Shown piece after piece: positions 28,821-38,186 of a DNA stretch of 60,726 nt. The notes beneath the pieces were generated by a model. It was not told the DNA's origin. It saw only the letters and a list, made by a program, of their open reading frames with translations, and searched no databases. Origin of the DNA: Gammaproteobacteria bacterium. GTDB lineage: Bacteria > Pseudomonadota > Gammaproteobacteria > Pseudomonadales > Azotimanducaceae. Every line of letters begins with the position of its first letter. The stretch's first letter is position 1. The position numbers were made by a program, and so were the translations under genes. The DNA lies in the NCBI GenBank assembly GCA_020832085.1, contig JAFIFJ010000037.1, forward strand, positions 1-60,726. Direction: 5' to 3'.

Positions 28821-29966
28821 ATGACTGCCTTGCCGTCAGATTCGGTCGGCATCGTCGTACCCCAGCAGGTGGCCTTCGACACCCCGCTGCCCCTGACCTG
28901 TGGCGCGGTGCTCGATCGTCACGAGCTGGTCTACGAGACCTACGGTTCGCTCAACGCCGAACGCAGCAACGCCGTGCTCGTCTGTCACGCGCTGTCGGGT
29001 CACCATCACGCGGCCGGCTACCACCACGAGAGTGATCGCAAGCCGGGCTGGTGGGAGGCCTGCATCGGGCCGGGCAAGCCCATGGATACCAACCGCTTCT
29101 TCATCGTGTCGCTGAACAACCTCGGCGGTTGCCATGGCAGCACCGGCCCCAGCTCCATCAACCCGGGGACCGGTCAGGCCTTCGGCCCCGACTTTCCCGC
29201 CATCACCGTCCGCGACTGGGTCCGCAGCCAGGCCATGCTGGCCGATCACCTGGGCATCGAGCAGTGGGCGGCCGTGGTGGGCGGCAGCCTCGGCGGCATG
29301 CAGGCCCTGCAGTGGTCCATCGACCTCCCCGAGCGGGTCCGGCATGTGGTGGCCATCGCCTGTGCGCCGCGGCTGTCGGCCCAGAACATCGCCTTCAACG
29401 AGATCGCCCGTCAGGCCATCTACTCGGATCCGAACTTTCATGGCGGACGCTACGCGGAGCATGGGGTGGCGCCGACCCAGGGCCTGATGCTGGCGCGCAT
29501 GGTCGGGCACGTGACCTACCAGTCCGACGACGGCCTGCGGCAGAAATTCGGGCGCGAGGTGGCCTCGGGTGATCTGGAGTTCGCCCGCGACGTGCAGTTC
29601 CAGGTGGAGAGTTATCTTCACTACCAGGGACGTTCGTTCTCCCAGCGCTTCGATGCCAACACCTACCTGCTGATGACGCGGGCCCTGGACTACTTCGACC
29701 CGGCCCAGGAGCATGGCGACGATCTGGCCGCGGCCTTTGCCCGCTCGAAGGCCAGCTACCTGCTGGTGTCCTTCACCACCGACTGGCGCTTCTCCTCGGA
29801 GCGTTCCCGGGAGATGGTGGATGCACTGGTCCGGGCGCGGCGCAACGTCAGCCATGTGGACATCGACGCCCCCTACGGCCACGACGCCTTCCTGCTGCCG
29901 ATTCAGCGCTACACGGATGTCTTCGGCGCCTACATGGATCGGGTCGCCAGCGAGGCTTCGGTATGA
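28821..29966 (+). CDS. metX: Homoserine O-acyltransferase MetX
   Basis: An alpha/beta-hydrolase-fold enzyme activating homoserine for methionine synthesis. The 381-residue protein has the nucleophile elbow [14 protein letters not shown] (Ser156), the Asp in FTTDWRFS and the His in [10 protein letters not shown], completing the triad. [15 protein letters not shown] is conserved. Acetyl- and succinyl-using enzymes share this family; pseudomonad-type MetX paired with metW usually uses succinyl-CoA, so succinyl is my tentative guess. metW overlaps its stop by four bases. Confidence 0.94.
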   Translation: MTALPSDSVGIVVPQQVAFDTPLPLTCGAVLDRHELVYETYGSLNAERSNAVLVCHALSGHHHAAGYHHESDRKPGWWEACIGPGKPMDTNRFFIVSLNNLGGCHGSTGPSSINPGTGQAFGPDFPAITVRDWVRSQAMLADHLGIEQWAAVVGGSLGGMQALQWSIDLPERVRHVVAIACAPRLSAQNIAFNEIARQAIYSDPNFHGGRYAEHGVAPTQGLMLARMVGHVTYQSDDGLRQKFGREVASGDLEFARDVQFQVESYLHYQGRSFSQRFDANTYLLMTRALDYFDPAQEHGDDLAAAFARSKASYLLVSFTTDWRFSSERSREMVDALVRARRNVSHVDIDAPYGHDAFLLPIQRYTDVFGAYMDRVASEASV

Positions 29967-30598
29967 ATCCCGCACCGGCCACCCTGCGCGAAGACCTGCG
30001 CCTGATCGCCGAGTTGGTGCCCGAGGGTGCCCGGGTGCTCGATCTCGGCTGCGGCACCGGTGACCTGCTGGCCTGGCTGCAGCAGCATCGGCAGGTCAAC
30101 GGCTACGGACTCGAGATCGACCACGACAAGATCACTGCCTGCATTGCCCGGGGCGTCAACGTCATCGAACGCAACATCGACGAGGACCTCTCCGACTACG
30201 ACACCGACAGCTTCGATCTGGTGGTCATGACCGAGACCCTGCAGGCGGTCCGGCATCCCGCCAAGGTCCTCGACGAAATGCTGCGCATCGCGCCGGAGGG
30301 TATCGTCACCTTCCCCAACTTCGGCCACTGGCGCTGCCGGCTGCACCTGGCCACCCGCGGCCGGATGCCGGTGTCCAGCCACCTGCCCCATTCCTGGTAC
30401 GACACCCCGAACATCCACCTGTGCACCTTCGCCGACTTCGAGGCCCTGTGTGCCGAGCGCGGCCTGCGCATCACCCGCCGACTGGTGGTGGACGAAAGCT
30501 ATCGTCCGAACAACGTGATCAATCGCTGGTCCAACCTGTTCGGAAGCATCGCCATCTACGGGCTGGCACGGGCCGCCGGACCAGGGAGATCATCGTGA
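29963..30598 (+). CDS. metW: Methionine biosynthesis protein MetW
   Basis: A 211-residue SAM-methyltransferase-fold protein ([78 protein letters not shown]). In MetX/MetW pairs it is needed for or activates homoserine acylation; it has no firmly known methyl acceptor. It overlaps metX at the 5' end and the GTG of the DUF4426 gene at the 3' end. Confidence 0.95.
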   Translation: MNPAPATLREDLRLIAELVPEGARVLDLGCGTGDLLAWLQQHRQVNGYGLEIDHDKITACIARGVNVIERNIDEDLSDYDTDSFDLVVMTETLQAVRHPAKVLDEMLRIAPEGIVTFPNFGHWRCRLHLATRGRMPVSSHLPHSWYDTPNIHLCTFADFEALCAERGLRITRRLVVDESYRPNNVINRWSNLFGSIAIYGLARAAGPGRSS

Positions 30599-31152
30599 AC
30601 AAAGCTTGGATCGGGCCCACAGGAGCCCGCTCGCCCGCAACCGCCGACGCTCACGCGGGGGCTTCGACGGTATCCAGCGCGGGTCACAAAGGCCCCGCGT
30701 CAGCTACGCCTCACCGCCTGCTCACCAGCGCGCTGCTGCTCCTCGCCGTGCTGTTCGCACCGGCCGCCATCGCCAGCCAGTTCGAGCGCTTTGGTGACCT
30801 CGACGTGCACTACATCGTCTTCAATACCACCGATGTGTCACCGGAGATGGCCGAGCGCTACGGTCTCACCCGGTCACCGGATCTCGGGCTGGTCAATATC
30901 TCCGGCCGCCGCCTTGCCGAGGATGGCACCACCACGCCCGTCCGGCTCGAACTCCAGGGTACGGTCACCAATCTGCTGGGCCAGAGCCAGACCCTGCGGT
31001 TTCGCGAAGTCGAGGATCCGGCGGCCATCTACTACCTCGAAACCGTCCGCTTCACGGATCGCGAGACCCTTCGCTTCGACGTCCAGGTGACCGATGCCGA
31101 GACCGGTCGCCGCCACAATGTCCGCTTCCAGAAGGCCCTATGGCGACAGTGA
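30595..31152 (+). CDS. DUF4426 exported protein with long N-terminal extension
   Basis: A 185-residue protein from a GTG overlapping the metW stop. A hydrophobic stretch ([20 protein letters not shown]) looks like a signal peptide, but it is preceded by about 42 residues of low-complexity Ala/Ser/Gly/His-rich sequence. The mature part ([29 protein letters not shown]...FRFQKALW-like end) matches DUF4426 proteins found next to metW-rdgB; function unknown. No ATG, GTG or TTG start was found between the GTG and the signal peptide. The extension codes across REP-like palindromic DNA (30612-30629), so it may be an insertion. rdgB overlaps its end by 13 bases. Confidence 0.85.
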   Translation: MNKAWIGPTGARSPATADAHAGASTVSSAGHKGPASATPHRLLTSALLLLAVLFAPAAIASQFERFGDLDVHYIVFNTTDVSPEMAERYGLTRSPDLGLVNISGRRLAEDGTTTPVRLELQGTVTNLLGQSQTLRFREVEDPAAIYYLETVRFTDRETLRFDVQVTDAETGRRHNVRFQKALWRQ

Positions 31153-31751
31153 GTACCCACTCCATCGTCCTGGCCACCGGCAACCGGGGCAAGCAGGCTG
31201 AACTCGAACCGCTGCTGGCCCCCTTGGGCTTCAGCCTCACCACTCAGGCCGAACTGGGCATCGACCCGGCATCGGAGGACGGCCTGACCTTCATCGAGAA
31301 CGCCCTCGCCAAAGCGCGACACGCCGCATCATGCAGCGGCCGACCGGCGCTGGCAGACGACTCCGGCCTGATTGTCGATGCCCTCGGAGGCGCCCCCGGC
31401 GTCCATTCCGCGCGTTACGCCGGACCCGGGGCCAGCGATGACGCCAACAATGCCCGCCTGCTGGAAGCCCTGGCCGGCAGCAGCGAGCGCCGTGCACGTT
31501 TCTACTGTGTCCTGGTGCTGCTGCGGGCTGCCGAAGACCCGGCGCCTCTGATCGCCAGCGGCAGCTGGGAAGGCGAAATTCTCGAAGCTCCCCGGGGCAG
31601 CCACGGCTTCGGCTACGATCCGCTGTTCTTCGTCCCGGCTCTCGGCAAGAGCGCTGCGGAACTCGATCGAGAAGCCAAGGCCCGGGTGTCCCATCGCGGG
31701 CAGGCCGTCCGGACGCTGCTCGAAGCCCTCGGCCACTGGCGCGGGCCGTGA
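31140..31751 (+). CDS. rdgB: RdgB/Ham1 nucleotide pyrophosphatase
   Basis: Removes ITP, dITP and XTP from the nucleotide pool by hydrolysis to monophosphates. The 203-residue protein shows [53 protein letters not shown], and the C-terminal [19 protein letters not shown] and [10 protein letters not shown]. It overlaps the DUF4426 gene and hemW. Confidence 0.96.
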   Translation: MATVSTHSIVLATGNRGKQAELEPLLAPLGFSLTTQAELGIDPASEDGLTFIENALAKARHAASCSGRPALADDSGLIVDALGGAPGVHSARYAGPGASDDANNARLLEALAGSSERRARFYCVLVLLRAAEDPAPLIASGSWEGEILEAPRGSHGFGYDPLFFVPALGKSAAELDREAKARVSHRGQAVRTLLEALGHWRGP

Positions 31752-32911
31752 CCGGATTGCCGCCCCTGGCGGTCTACCTGCACGTGCCCTGGTGCGTGCA
31801 GAAGTGTCCCTACTGTGACTTCAACTCCCACGCCCTGAGCGGTGAGCTGCCTGACGCACTCTGGCTCGAACGCATCGGCGACGATCTCGACGAGGATCTG
31901 GCCCATCCGGACTGGTCGGTGGCTGAGCGGCCCGTCAGCAGCATCTTCTTCGGCGGCGGAACCCCGAGCCTGCTGGACCCGAAGACGGTGGGCGCCGTTC
32001 TCGAACAGCTCGATGATCGCCTGACGCTGGCCAAGGACGTGGAGATCACCCTCGAAGCCAATCCCGGGACGGTGGACGCCAGCCGCTTCCAGGGACTGCG
32101 AGCTGCGGGCGTCAACCGCCTGAGTCTGGGTGTCCAGAGCTTCTCCGACCGGGCGCTGAAGGCCCTCGGCCGCATTCATGGCGGTGCCGAGGCCGTGCAG
32201 GCCGTGGCCGCTGCCCGGGCGGCCGGATTCGAGCGCATCAATCTGGACCTGATGCACGGCCTGCCGGGCCAGAGTACCGCCGAGGCCCTGGCCGACATCG
32301 AGCAGGGCATCGACCTGGCGGGGCATCACCTGTCCTGGTATCAGCTCACCATCGAACCCAATACCGCCTTCCACTCGCAGCCACCCCGGCTGCCGGAAGA
32401 GGACACCCTCGCGGACATCGAGACTCTGGGAGCCGCGCGACTGCAGGCCGCGGGCTATCGGCGTTACGAAGTATCGGCCTGGGCGCGGGACGGTCAGGCC
32501 TGTGGCCACAACCTCAACTACTGGACCTTCGGCGACTACCTGGGCCTCGGACCGGGTGCCCACGGCAAGCTGTCGGCGGCCGGCGCGGCCGGCAGTGGCC
32601 TGAAGGTCACCCGCAGCCGGCGGACGCGGGCACCGCGGGACTGGCTCCAGCACCGCATCGGCCCAAGGTCCATCACTGCGGCGGTGGAGCCCGCAGTCCT
32701 GCCGGAAGAGTTCATGCTCAATGCGCTGCGGCTGATCGATGGGGTGGACGAGAAGCTGTTCCAAGCCCACACGGGGCTGGCGCTGGACACCGTGGCAGGA
32801 CCGTTGGCGGCCCTGCGACAGGAAGGACTGCTGCGAGAGGATCGGCTGGCCACCACGGCCCTGGGGCTGCGATTTCTCGACCGGGTGGTGGCCCGCTTCC
32901 TGGATTCCTGA
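31748..32911 (+). CDS. hemW: HemW, radical SAM heme chaperone
   Basis: A 387-residue radical SAM protein with the cluster motif [13 protein letters not shown] (CxxxCxxC). The Phe after the third Cys plus one residue fits HemW rather than the coproporphyrinogen dehydrogenase HemN, which has a fourth Cys. Others: [64 protein letters not shown]. It delivers heme to respiratory proteins in studied bacteria. GTG start overlaps the rdgB stop; convergent with trmB across only 11 bases. Confidence 0.94.
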   Translation: MTGLPPLAVYLHVPWCVQKCPYCDFNSHALSGELPDALWLERIGDDLDEDLAHPDWSVAERPVSSIFFGGGTPSLLDPKTVGAVLEQLDDRLTLAKDVEITLEANPGTVDASRFQGLRAAGVNRLSLGVQSFSDRALKALGRIHGGAEAVQAVAAARAAGFERINLDLMHGLPGQSTAEALADIEQGIDLAGHHLSWYQLTIEPNTAFHSQPPRLPEEDTLADIETLGAARLQAAGYRRYEVSAWARDGQACGHNLNYWTFGDYLGLGPGAHGKLSAAGAAGSGLKVTRSRRTRAPRDWLQHRIGPRSITAAVEPAVLPEEFMLNALRLIDGVDEKLFQAHTGLALDTVAGPLAALRQEGLLREDRLATTALGLRFLDRVVARFLDS

Positions 32912-32922
32912 GGGGGCCGGAT

Positions 32923-33624
32923 TCAGACCCGCCGGTAGCAGAGGTCGCTTACCTGGTGTCCGTGGCGCAGGCCGCGGGCCTCGAAGCGGGTTTCCGGCCG
33001 TGCCGCCGGGCGCGGCAGGGTCATGCCAGGGCCGGCCACGTTCTCCCAGGCCGGTGCCGCCTCCAGCACCGCAAGCATGTGCTCGGCATAGGGCTGCCAG
33101 TCGGTGGCCAGCCAGAGTTCGCCCCCGGGGCGGACCCGCTCGGCCAGCCGGGCTGCAAATTCAGGCTGGATGAGCCGCCGCTTCTGGTGGCGCTTCTTGG
33201 GCCAGGGGTCGGGGAAGAAGATCTGTACCCGGTCGAGTTCCCCCAGGGCGAACACCTGCGGCAGCACCTCGGTGACATCAGCAGCGAGCACGCGGATGTT
33301 GCTCACGCCCGCGGCGGCCATGCCGGCCAGCAGGGCACCGACACCGGGCTCATGCACCTCGACACCGACGAACCGGCGCTCCGGGTCGGCGGCCGCCATG
33401 GCCAGCAGCGACTGGCCCATACCGAAACCGATCTCCAGGGTCAGCGGTCCCCGGGTGTCGAACGCCGCGTCCCAGAAACCCGGGGCCTCGGCATCAGCCG
33501 GCGCGACGCCGAAGCGGGGCCACTGCTCGGCCATGGCCCGCTGCTGGGAGTCGGTCAGGCGTCCGCGGCGGACAAAACTGCGAATGCGCCGCGGTGCCCC
33601 CCTTTCTGCGGCCTGGGCAATCAT
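32923..33624 (-). CDS. trmB: tRNA (guanine-N7-)-methyltransferase
   Basis: Methylates G46 of tRNA using SAM. The 233-residue protein has RIRSFVRRGRLTDSQQRA, LEIGFGMGQSLLAMA (SAM loop), GVEVHEPGVGALL, VQIFFPDPWPKKRHQKRRL (active site) and GGELWLATDWQPYAEHML. ATG 33624 overlaps the DUF423 stop by four bases; an upstream in-frame extension lacks family similarity. Confidence 0.96.
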   Translation of the reverse strand: MIAQAAERGAPRRIRSFVRRGRLTDSQQRAMAEQWPRFGVAPADAEAPGFWDAAFDTRGPLTLEIGFGMGQSLLAMAAADPERRFVGVEVHEPGVGALLAGMAAAGVSNIRVLAADVTEVLPQVFALGELDRVQIFFPDPWPKKRHQKRRLIQPEFAARLAERVRPGGELWLATDWQPYAEHMLAVLEAAPAWENVAGPGMTLPRPAARPETRFEARGLRHGHQVSDLCYRRV

Positions 33625-34001
33625 GAGCCGGCACCGCTGCGTGCGGCCGCCACCGCCAGCCACAGCCAGCCGGCAATGAAGGCCACACCGCCTAAGGGGG
33701 TGATCGGTCCGAACCAGCGCGGGCCACCGAGGGCGAGCACATAGAGGCTGCCGGAGAACAACAGGATGCCGACACAGAACAGCCAGCCGATGCTGCGCAA
33801 CCCGGGCAGTTCGGCTCCGCTGCGGATGAGGACGGCCACCGCGACGATGGCCAGGGCATGGATGAGCTGATAGAAGACTGCGGTTTCCCAGGTGGCCAGG
33901 GACGCTCCGAGTCGAGCCTTCAGGCCATGGGCGCCAAACGCACCGAAGCCCACGCCCAGCGCAGCAAGCAGCGCGCCGAGCATGAGCAGGGGTTCACGCA
34001 T
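33621..34001 (-). CDS. DUF423 family membrane protein
   Basis: A 126-residue protein with four predicted membrane segments and the DUF423 signature GALLAALGVGFGAFGAHGLKARL near the N terminus, then WETAVFYQLIHALAI and the C-terminal PITPLGGVAFIAGWLWLA. E. coli YgdD is a relative; function is unknown. It lies 50 bases after rpoH and is coupled to trmB. Confidence 0.92.
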   Translation of the reverse strand: MREPLLMLGALLAALGVGFGAFGAHGLKARLGASLATWETAVFYQLIHALAIVAVAVLIRSGAELPGLRSIGWLFCVGILLFSGSLYVLALGGPRWFGPITPLGGVAFIAGWLWLAVAAARSGAGS

Positions 34002-34024
34002 GCGGGACTCTCCGGATAGTGCGC

Positions 34025-34052
34025 AGCGAGAGGGTCCTTTCGGACCCTCGCT
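34025..34052 (-). terminator. Hairpin directly after rpoH stop
   Basis: GAGGGTCC (34030-34037) and GGACCCTC (34042-34049) form a perfect 8-bp stem with a TTTC loop, extended by AGC/GCT beyond a two-base bulge. It abuts the rpoH stop codon. No T run follows on the minus strand, so it may protect the mRNA end or weaken read-through into the DUF423 gene rather than fully terminate. Confidence 0.4.
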
Positions 34053-34909
34053 CAGGCCACCATGGCGACCTTGAGCTTCTTCATGGCGTTGGCTTCGATC
34101 TGACGGATGCGCTCGGCCGACACCTGATACCGGTCTGCGAGATCGTGCAGCGTCAGTTTGTCATCGGTCAACCAGCGGCTGGCAATGATGTCACGGCTGC
34201 GATCATCGAGCAGCTCCAGGGACTCACGCAGGCGATCCGTCGCGCTGTCGCTGTCGTCCTCCGCCGCCACCAGTTCCGCCGGATCCGAGTGGGCATCCAC
34301 TAGGTACTGGGACGGGGCGTGGCTGGCATCGTCATCATCGCTGGGATCGCCGTCGAAGGAGGCGTCGAAGGAGGCGAGCCGGCCTTCCATACGCGTGACT
34401 TCCTCAGGCTCCACACCGAGATCTGCCGCAATGGCCCGAACCTCGTCGCCGGACATCCAGCCGAGCCGCTTCTTGGCGCTGCGCAGGTTGAAGAACAGTT
34501 TGCGCTGGGCCTTGGTGGTCGCGACCTTGACGATGCGCCAGTTGCGCAGGATGAACTCGTGAATCTCGGCCTTGATCCAATGCACGGCGAACGAGACCAG
34601 CCGCACGCCGTAATCGGGGTCGAAGCGCTTCACCGCCTTCATGAGGCCGACGTTGCCTTCCTGGATCAGGTCCGCCTGGGCCAGACCGTAGCCGGAGTAG
34701 GAACGGGCCAGATGCACCACGAAGCGCAGATGGGACAGCACCAGCTGCCGTGCCGCTTCCAGGTCGCCTTCGTCGCGATACTGGCGGGCCAGGGTCTGCT
34801 CGGCCTCCGGCGTCAGAATCTCGAAGGCACTGATGGTGTGGATGTAATGATCCAGATCCCGCCCCGGGGACAGGGAACCATTGGCAATCAAGGCCTTGGA
34901 CATTGACAT
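34052..34909 (-). CDS. rpoH: RNA polymerase heat-shock sigma factor sigma32
   Basis: A 285-residue group 3-type sigma factor. Region 2 shows [20 protein letters not shown] and [19 protein letters not shown]...[20 protein letters not shown]. The RpoH box [15 protein letters not shown] is the hallmark of sigma32. Region 4 has [21 protein letters not shown] longer acidic linker ([12 protein letters not shown]) lies between regions 3 and 4. GGAG lies 6 bases before ATG 34909. It belongs to the conserved ftsYEX-rpoH cluster, but 483 bases separate it from ftsX, holding its own candidate promoter/operator and a repeat element. Confidence 0.97.
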   Translation of the reverse strand: MSMSKALIANGSLSPGRDLDHYIHTISAFEILTPEAEQTLARQYRDEGDLEAARQLVLSHLRFVVHLARSYSGYGLAQADLIQEGNVGLMKAVKRFDPDYGVRLVSFAVHWIKAEIHEFILRNWRIVKVATTKAQRKLFFNLRSAKKRLGWMSGDEVRAIAADLGVEPEEVTRMEGRLASFDASFDGDPSDDDDASHAPSQYLVDAHSDPAELVAAEDDSDSATDRLRESLELLDDRSRDIIASRWLTDDKLTLHDLADRYQVSAERIRQIEANAMKKLKVAMVA

Positions 34910-34961
34910 TGATGTCTCCTCCGAAGGGCCCGGGGATCACGTCTCGACCCCGGCCGGCACT

Positions 34962-34992
34962 GATTTTAGCAGTCACGCACTAAGACTGCTAA
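34962..34992 (-). promoter_or_regulatory. CIRCE-like palindrome overlapping candidate rpoH promoter
   Basis: TTAGCAGTC (34966-34974), nine bases, and GACTGCTAA (34984-34992) form a perfect 9+9+9 palindrome. The HrcA operator CIRCE is TTAGCACTC-N9-GAGTGCTAA, so arm length and spacing are identical and each arm differs at one position. On the minus strand the outer ends supply TTAGCA (-35 like), 18 bases, and TGCTAAAAT (extended -10), about 55 bases before the rpoH ATG. Binding here would block the promoter. HrcA control is inference; no hrcA is in the window. Confidence 0.55.
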
Positions 34993-35116
34993 TCGCTGTC
35001 GAAGTTCCCTGTCGGGGCCCGTTCCAGCCGGATTCAGGCGCCAGGAAATCGGTCTCGATCATTCATCAAATCATTGATTCATAAGCATCTTTTCGGAGCA
35101 GGCCGCTGGCGGCTCC

Positions 35117-35375
35117 TAGCCCGTAAATCTCACCAGCATTCCGAGAGCTGGCGAGGTTCGCAGCCGGTCTGGCGCCGCTCTGGACTGAAAGCCGTAGCCG
35201 TAGCTACGGCTTGAAGGAAGAGCAAGCCAGATCGAGCGAGAACCCGCCAGAATCGGGATAGGCCAGCAGCGGAAACAGAGTGTTTTTGTCGCGCTTTATC
35301 ATTCGGGTCCTATTTCTTGATCATATCAATCACTTGTGACAGCGCCGCTGGCCGGCTGGTGAGATTTCCGGGCTA
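35117..35375. mobile_element. MITE-like element with 21-bp terminal inverted repeats
   Basis: Ends at 35117-35137 (TAGCCCGTAAATCTC...) and 35355-35375 (...GAGATTTCCGGGCTA) are reverse complements at 20 of 21 positions and bound 259 bases with no coding frame I can support. Inside is a perfect 10-bp hairpin, AAGCCGTAGC-CGTA-GCTACGGCTT (35189-35212). No target duplication is clear. Structure suggests a non-autonomous insertion element between ftsX and rpoH; the parent family is unknown to me. Confidence 0.5.
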
Positions 35376-35392
35376 AGCCGCTGCCAGGGTCA

Positions 35393-36370
35393 TCACGGCT
35401 CGATGGCCGCAAGCTGCCGTCGGGCCGTCAGCATGGCCGCCAGCCAGCCCAGCAATCCGCCACCACCGAGCAGCACCAGGGCCACAGCCCAGGGCATGCC
35501 GCCGAGGCGGAAGTCCGAGCCGTAGCTGCGCGCCAGCTCGGCCACCGGAACACCAATGAAGGCCAGCGCCAGCGCCAGCAGCAGCACCGCTGCCAGACCA
35601 CCGGCAAAACCGAAGATCAGCCCCAGGTAAAGAAAGGGGCGCAGCACGAAGCCGTCACTGCCGCCCACCAGCTTGAGAACGCGAATCTCGTCCTCGCGCT
35701 GGGTCACCGCCATGCGAGTGAGGCTCCCCACCACCAGGACCACGGCGGCAGCCAGCAGCATGCCGAGCCCCCAGGTCAGACGCTCCATCAGGGCGAGACC
35801 GGCCTTAAGGCGCTGCAACCACTCCAGATCCACCTGCACGCCTTCGACGCCGGGCTCGGCCTGCAGCTGCGCCGCCAGGGCCCGGATCCGGGCCGGTGCG
35901 GCAGCTGCCGGTGTCGGCGTGACGATGGCGACCGCCGGCAGCGGGTTGCCTTCGAAGCCTGCGAGGACGCCCTCCATCGCCGCACCGAAGCCGGCCCCTC
36001 CGAAGCCTGTCGCTGCCAGCAATTCCTCCAAAGATGCCTCCGGGGACTGATAGACGACGTCCGCAACATCCGCCATCGCCCCCCAGCTCAATGCCCGCTC
36101 GGCGCCGCCCTCGCCGGTGAGAAAGACGTTGATCCGCGGCGTTCCGTCCCAGCGCTCGGTCACCTCCGCCAGGCGCTCCACCGCCACGTAGAGCAGGCCC
36201 GGCAGCACCAGCGCGATACCGATGGTCAGCATCACCAGCAGGGTGCTGATCCGCTCAGACCCCAACCGGGCCAGCGTCGCACTGCAGGCCAGCTTGTGGT
36301 GCAGCAACCAGGTGGCGGGTCCCGACAGACGCACCCGCGCATCCACCGTCGCCTCAGGACCCGGGGCCAT
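35393..36370 (-). CDS. ftsX: Cell division ABC permease FtsX
   Basis: A 325-residue membrane protein. One membrane segment near the N terminus (ISTLLVMLTIGIALVLPGLLYVAVE) is followed by a periplasmic domain (about 65-200) and three C-terminal segments, the FtsX topology. With FtsE it transmits ATP-driven signals across the inner membrane to septal peptidoglycan amidase activators. The start overlaps the ftsE end by 17 bases. ALERVTGGSLGLVL-like permease core is replaced by MLLAAAVVLVVGSLTRMAVTQREDE-type sequence (given in part), matching the family. Confidence 0.94.
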   Translation of the reverse strand: MAPGPEATVDARVRLSGPATWLLHHKLACSATLARLGSERISTLLVMLTIGIALVLPGLLYVAVERLAEVTERWDGTPRINVFLTGEGGAERALSWGAMADVADVVYQSPEASLEELLAATGFGGAGFGAAMEGVLAGFEGNPLPAVAIVTPTPAAAAPARIRALAAQLQAEPGVEGVQVDLEWLQRLKAGLALMERLTWGLGMLLAAAVVLVVGSLTRMAVTQREDEIRVLKLVGGSDGFVLRPFLYLGLIFGFAGGLAAVLLLALALAFIGVPVAELARSYGSDFRLGGMPWAVALVLLGGGGLLGWLAAMLTARRQLAAIEP

Positions 36371-37034
36371 CGCTCGCCTCCGCTGCCTTGAGCCGGCCGT
36401 CCGCCAGCTCCACCACTCGATCCCCGAAGCTGCCCACCAGTTCCAGATCGTGGGTGGCGATGAGCACGGTCACCCCCACCTGCTGGAACAGATGAAACAG
36501 CCCCATCACCTCCCGCGACAGCTCAGGATCAAGATTGCCCGTAGGTTCGTCCGCCAGCAGCACTGCCGGACGGTTCACCACCGCCCGGGCAATGCCGACG
36601 CGCTGCTGCTCACCGGCGGAGAGCTGGGTGGGCAACTGCTTTTCCTTGTCCAGCAGACCCACCCGGGTCAGCGCCGCCCGCACCCGGCGCGCCCGGTCCG
36701 CTTCGCGATAGCCGCCGATGACCAGCGGAATGGCCACGTTGTCGAACACGCTGCGATCAGGCAGCAGCATGTGATCCTGAAACACCACCCCGATGCGCTG
36801 CCGATACCGGGGCACCGCGCGGCGCGGCATCTGGGCCAGATTCGCACCACCCACCATCACCTGCCCGCGGGTGGGCAACTCCATGCGCAGCAGCAGTTTC
36901 AGCAACGTGCTCTTGCCGGCACCGGAGTGGCCCGTGAGAAAAGTCAGGCTGCCCTTGGGCAGACTCAAGGACAGGTTGCTCAAGGCCTCCCGGCCGTTCT
37001 CGAAGCGCTTGCTGACGCCTATGAGTTCGATCAT
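36354..37034 (-). CDS. ftsE: Cell division ATP-binding protein FtsE
   Basis: An ABC ATPase of 226 residues: Walker [16 protein letters not shown] loop VFQDHMLL, signature [15 protein letters not shown], Walker [13 protein letters not shown] and the H loop IATHDLELV. The N terminus [21 protein letters not shown] is typical. It partners FtsX at the septum. Its start overlaps the ftsY stop by four bases, giving a coupled ftsY-ftsE-ftsX operon. Confidence 0.97.
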   Translation of the reverse strand: MIELIGVSKRFENGREALSNLSLSLPKGSLTFLTGHSGAGKSTLLKLLLRMELPTRGQVMVGGANLAQMPRRAVPRYRQRIGVVFQDHMLLPDRSVFDNVAIPLVIGGYREADRARRVRAALTRVGLLDKEKQLPTQLSAGEQQRVGIARAVVNRPAVLLADEPTGNLDPELSREVMGLFHLFQQVGVTVLIATHDLELVGSFGDRVVELADGRLKAAEASDGPGS

Positions 37035-38134
37035 GACGTCGGCCTGACGCCCTCCTGATCGAGCAGCGCGGCGACGAAGTCATCGGGATCGAAGGGCCGC
37101 AGGTCCTCCACGGACTCCCCCACCCCGATGAACTGGATGGGCAGGCCGGTCTGGCGGGTGATCGCGAAGACGATGCCACCCTTGGCCGTACCGTCGAGCT
37201 TGGTCAGCACGATGCCGGTGATGTCCACCGCCTGGGCAAACTCCCTGGCCTGGGCCAGGGCGTTCTGACCGGTCCCGGCATCGAGGACGAGCAGCACCGC
37301 GTGGGGGGCTTCCGCGTCGAAGCGCTTCATGACCCGGCCTACCTTGGCCAGTTCGTCCATCAGATTCTGTTTGTTGTGCAGGCGGCCGGCGGTGTCCGCC
37401 AGCACCACGTCCGCACCACGGCTGCGGGCCGCGGCCAGGGCATCGAAGATCACCGAGGCGCTGTCTGCGCCCTCGCCCTGGGCAATCACCGGCACCTCGT
37501 TGCGCTCGCCCCAGACCTGCAGCTGCTCCACCGCAGCAGCCCGGAACGTGTCGCCCGCTGCCAGGATGGGAGCGAGACCGGCCGACTTGAAGCGCCGTGC
37601 GAGCTTGCCGATGGTGGTGGTCTTGCCGACGCCGTTGACGCCCACGATCAGGATCACGAAAGGACGCGGCTTGGCAGCAATCTCGAATGGTTTGGCCCGG
37701 GACGTCAGCAGGCCGGTGAGTTCTTCACGCAGGGCGTCGAGCAGCGCTTCAGGATCGTTGAGTTGCCGGCGCTGGACGCGCTCGGTCAGCGCCCCGACGA
37801 TCTCGGTGGTGGCCTCCACGCCCACATCCGCCAGCAGCAACTGGGTCTCGAGGTCCTCGAGCAGGGCTTCGTCCACCACTTTGCGGCCCAGCAGGAGATT
37901 GCCGAGGCCACTGGCCAGATTGCCGCGGGTGCGAGCGAGGCCCGCCTTGAGCCGACCGAACAGGCCCCCCTTGGCTTCGCCACCGCCGTCCCCGGGACCT
38001 TCCGAACGGGCATCAGGCTCGACGACCGCCTCGCCAGCCGCCTGATCGGGGTTGTCATCGGTGGCCGGCCCTGTGGCGGCAGGCGGTACCTCGGGGGCGT
38101 CGCCACCCTCCTTCTTACGAAGGAACTTGAACAT
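37031..38134 (-). CDS. ftsY: Signal recognition particle receptor FtsY
   Basis: An SRP receptor GTPase of 367 residues that docks ribosome-SRP complexes at the inner membrane. It has a short acidic A domain (about 1-60), then NG domain: LLLADVGVEATTEIV, G1 GVNGVGKTTTIGKLA, DTFRAAAVEQL, DTAGRLHN, TKLDGTAKGG and GVGESVEDLRPF. ATG 38134 has GGAG 6 bases upstream and gives MFKFLRKK, a normal start. rsmD diverges 52 bases away. Confidence 0.97.
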   Translation of the reverse strand: MFKFLRKKEGGDAPEVPPAATGPATDDNPDQAAGEAVVEPDARSEGPGDGGGEAKGGLFGRLKAGLARTRGNLASGLGNLLLGRKVVDEALLEDLETQLLLADVGVEATTEIVGALTERVQRRQLNDPEALLDALREELTGLLTSRAKPFEIAAKPRPFVILIVGVNGVGKTTTIGKLARRFKSAGLAPILAAGDTFRAAAVEQLQVWGERNEVPVIAQGEGADSASVIFDALAAARSRGADVVLADTAGRLHNKQNLMDELAKVGRVMKRFDAEAPHAVLLVLDAGTGQNALAQAREFAQAVDITGIVLTKLDGTAKGGIVFAITRQTGLPIQFIGVGESVEDLRPFDPDDFVAALLDQEGVRPTS

Positions 38135-38186
38135 GGGATACTCCAGCGCTGAATACCGGCCATGGGGCCGGGTGACCGGGGACGGT

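Noticed and set aside
30612-30629. Intrinsic terminator between metW and the DUF4426 gene
   Set aside because: The hairpin lies inside the coupled coding frame and has no T run; a REP-like relic is more likely.
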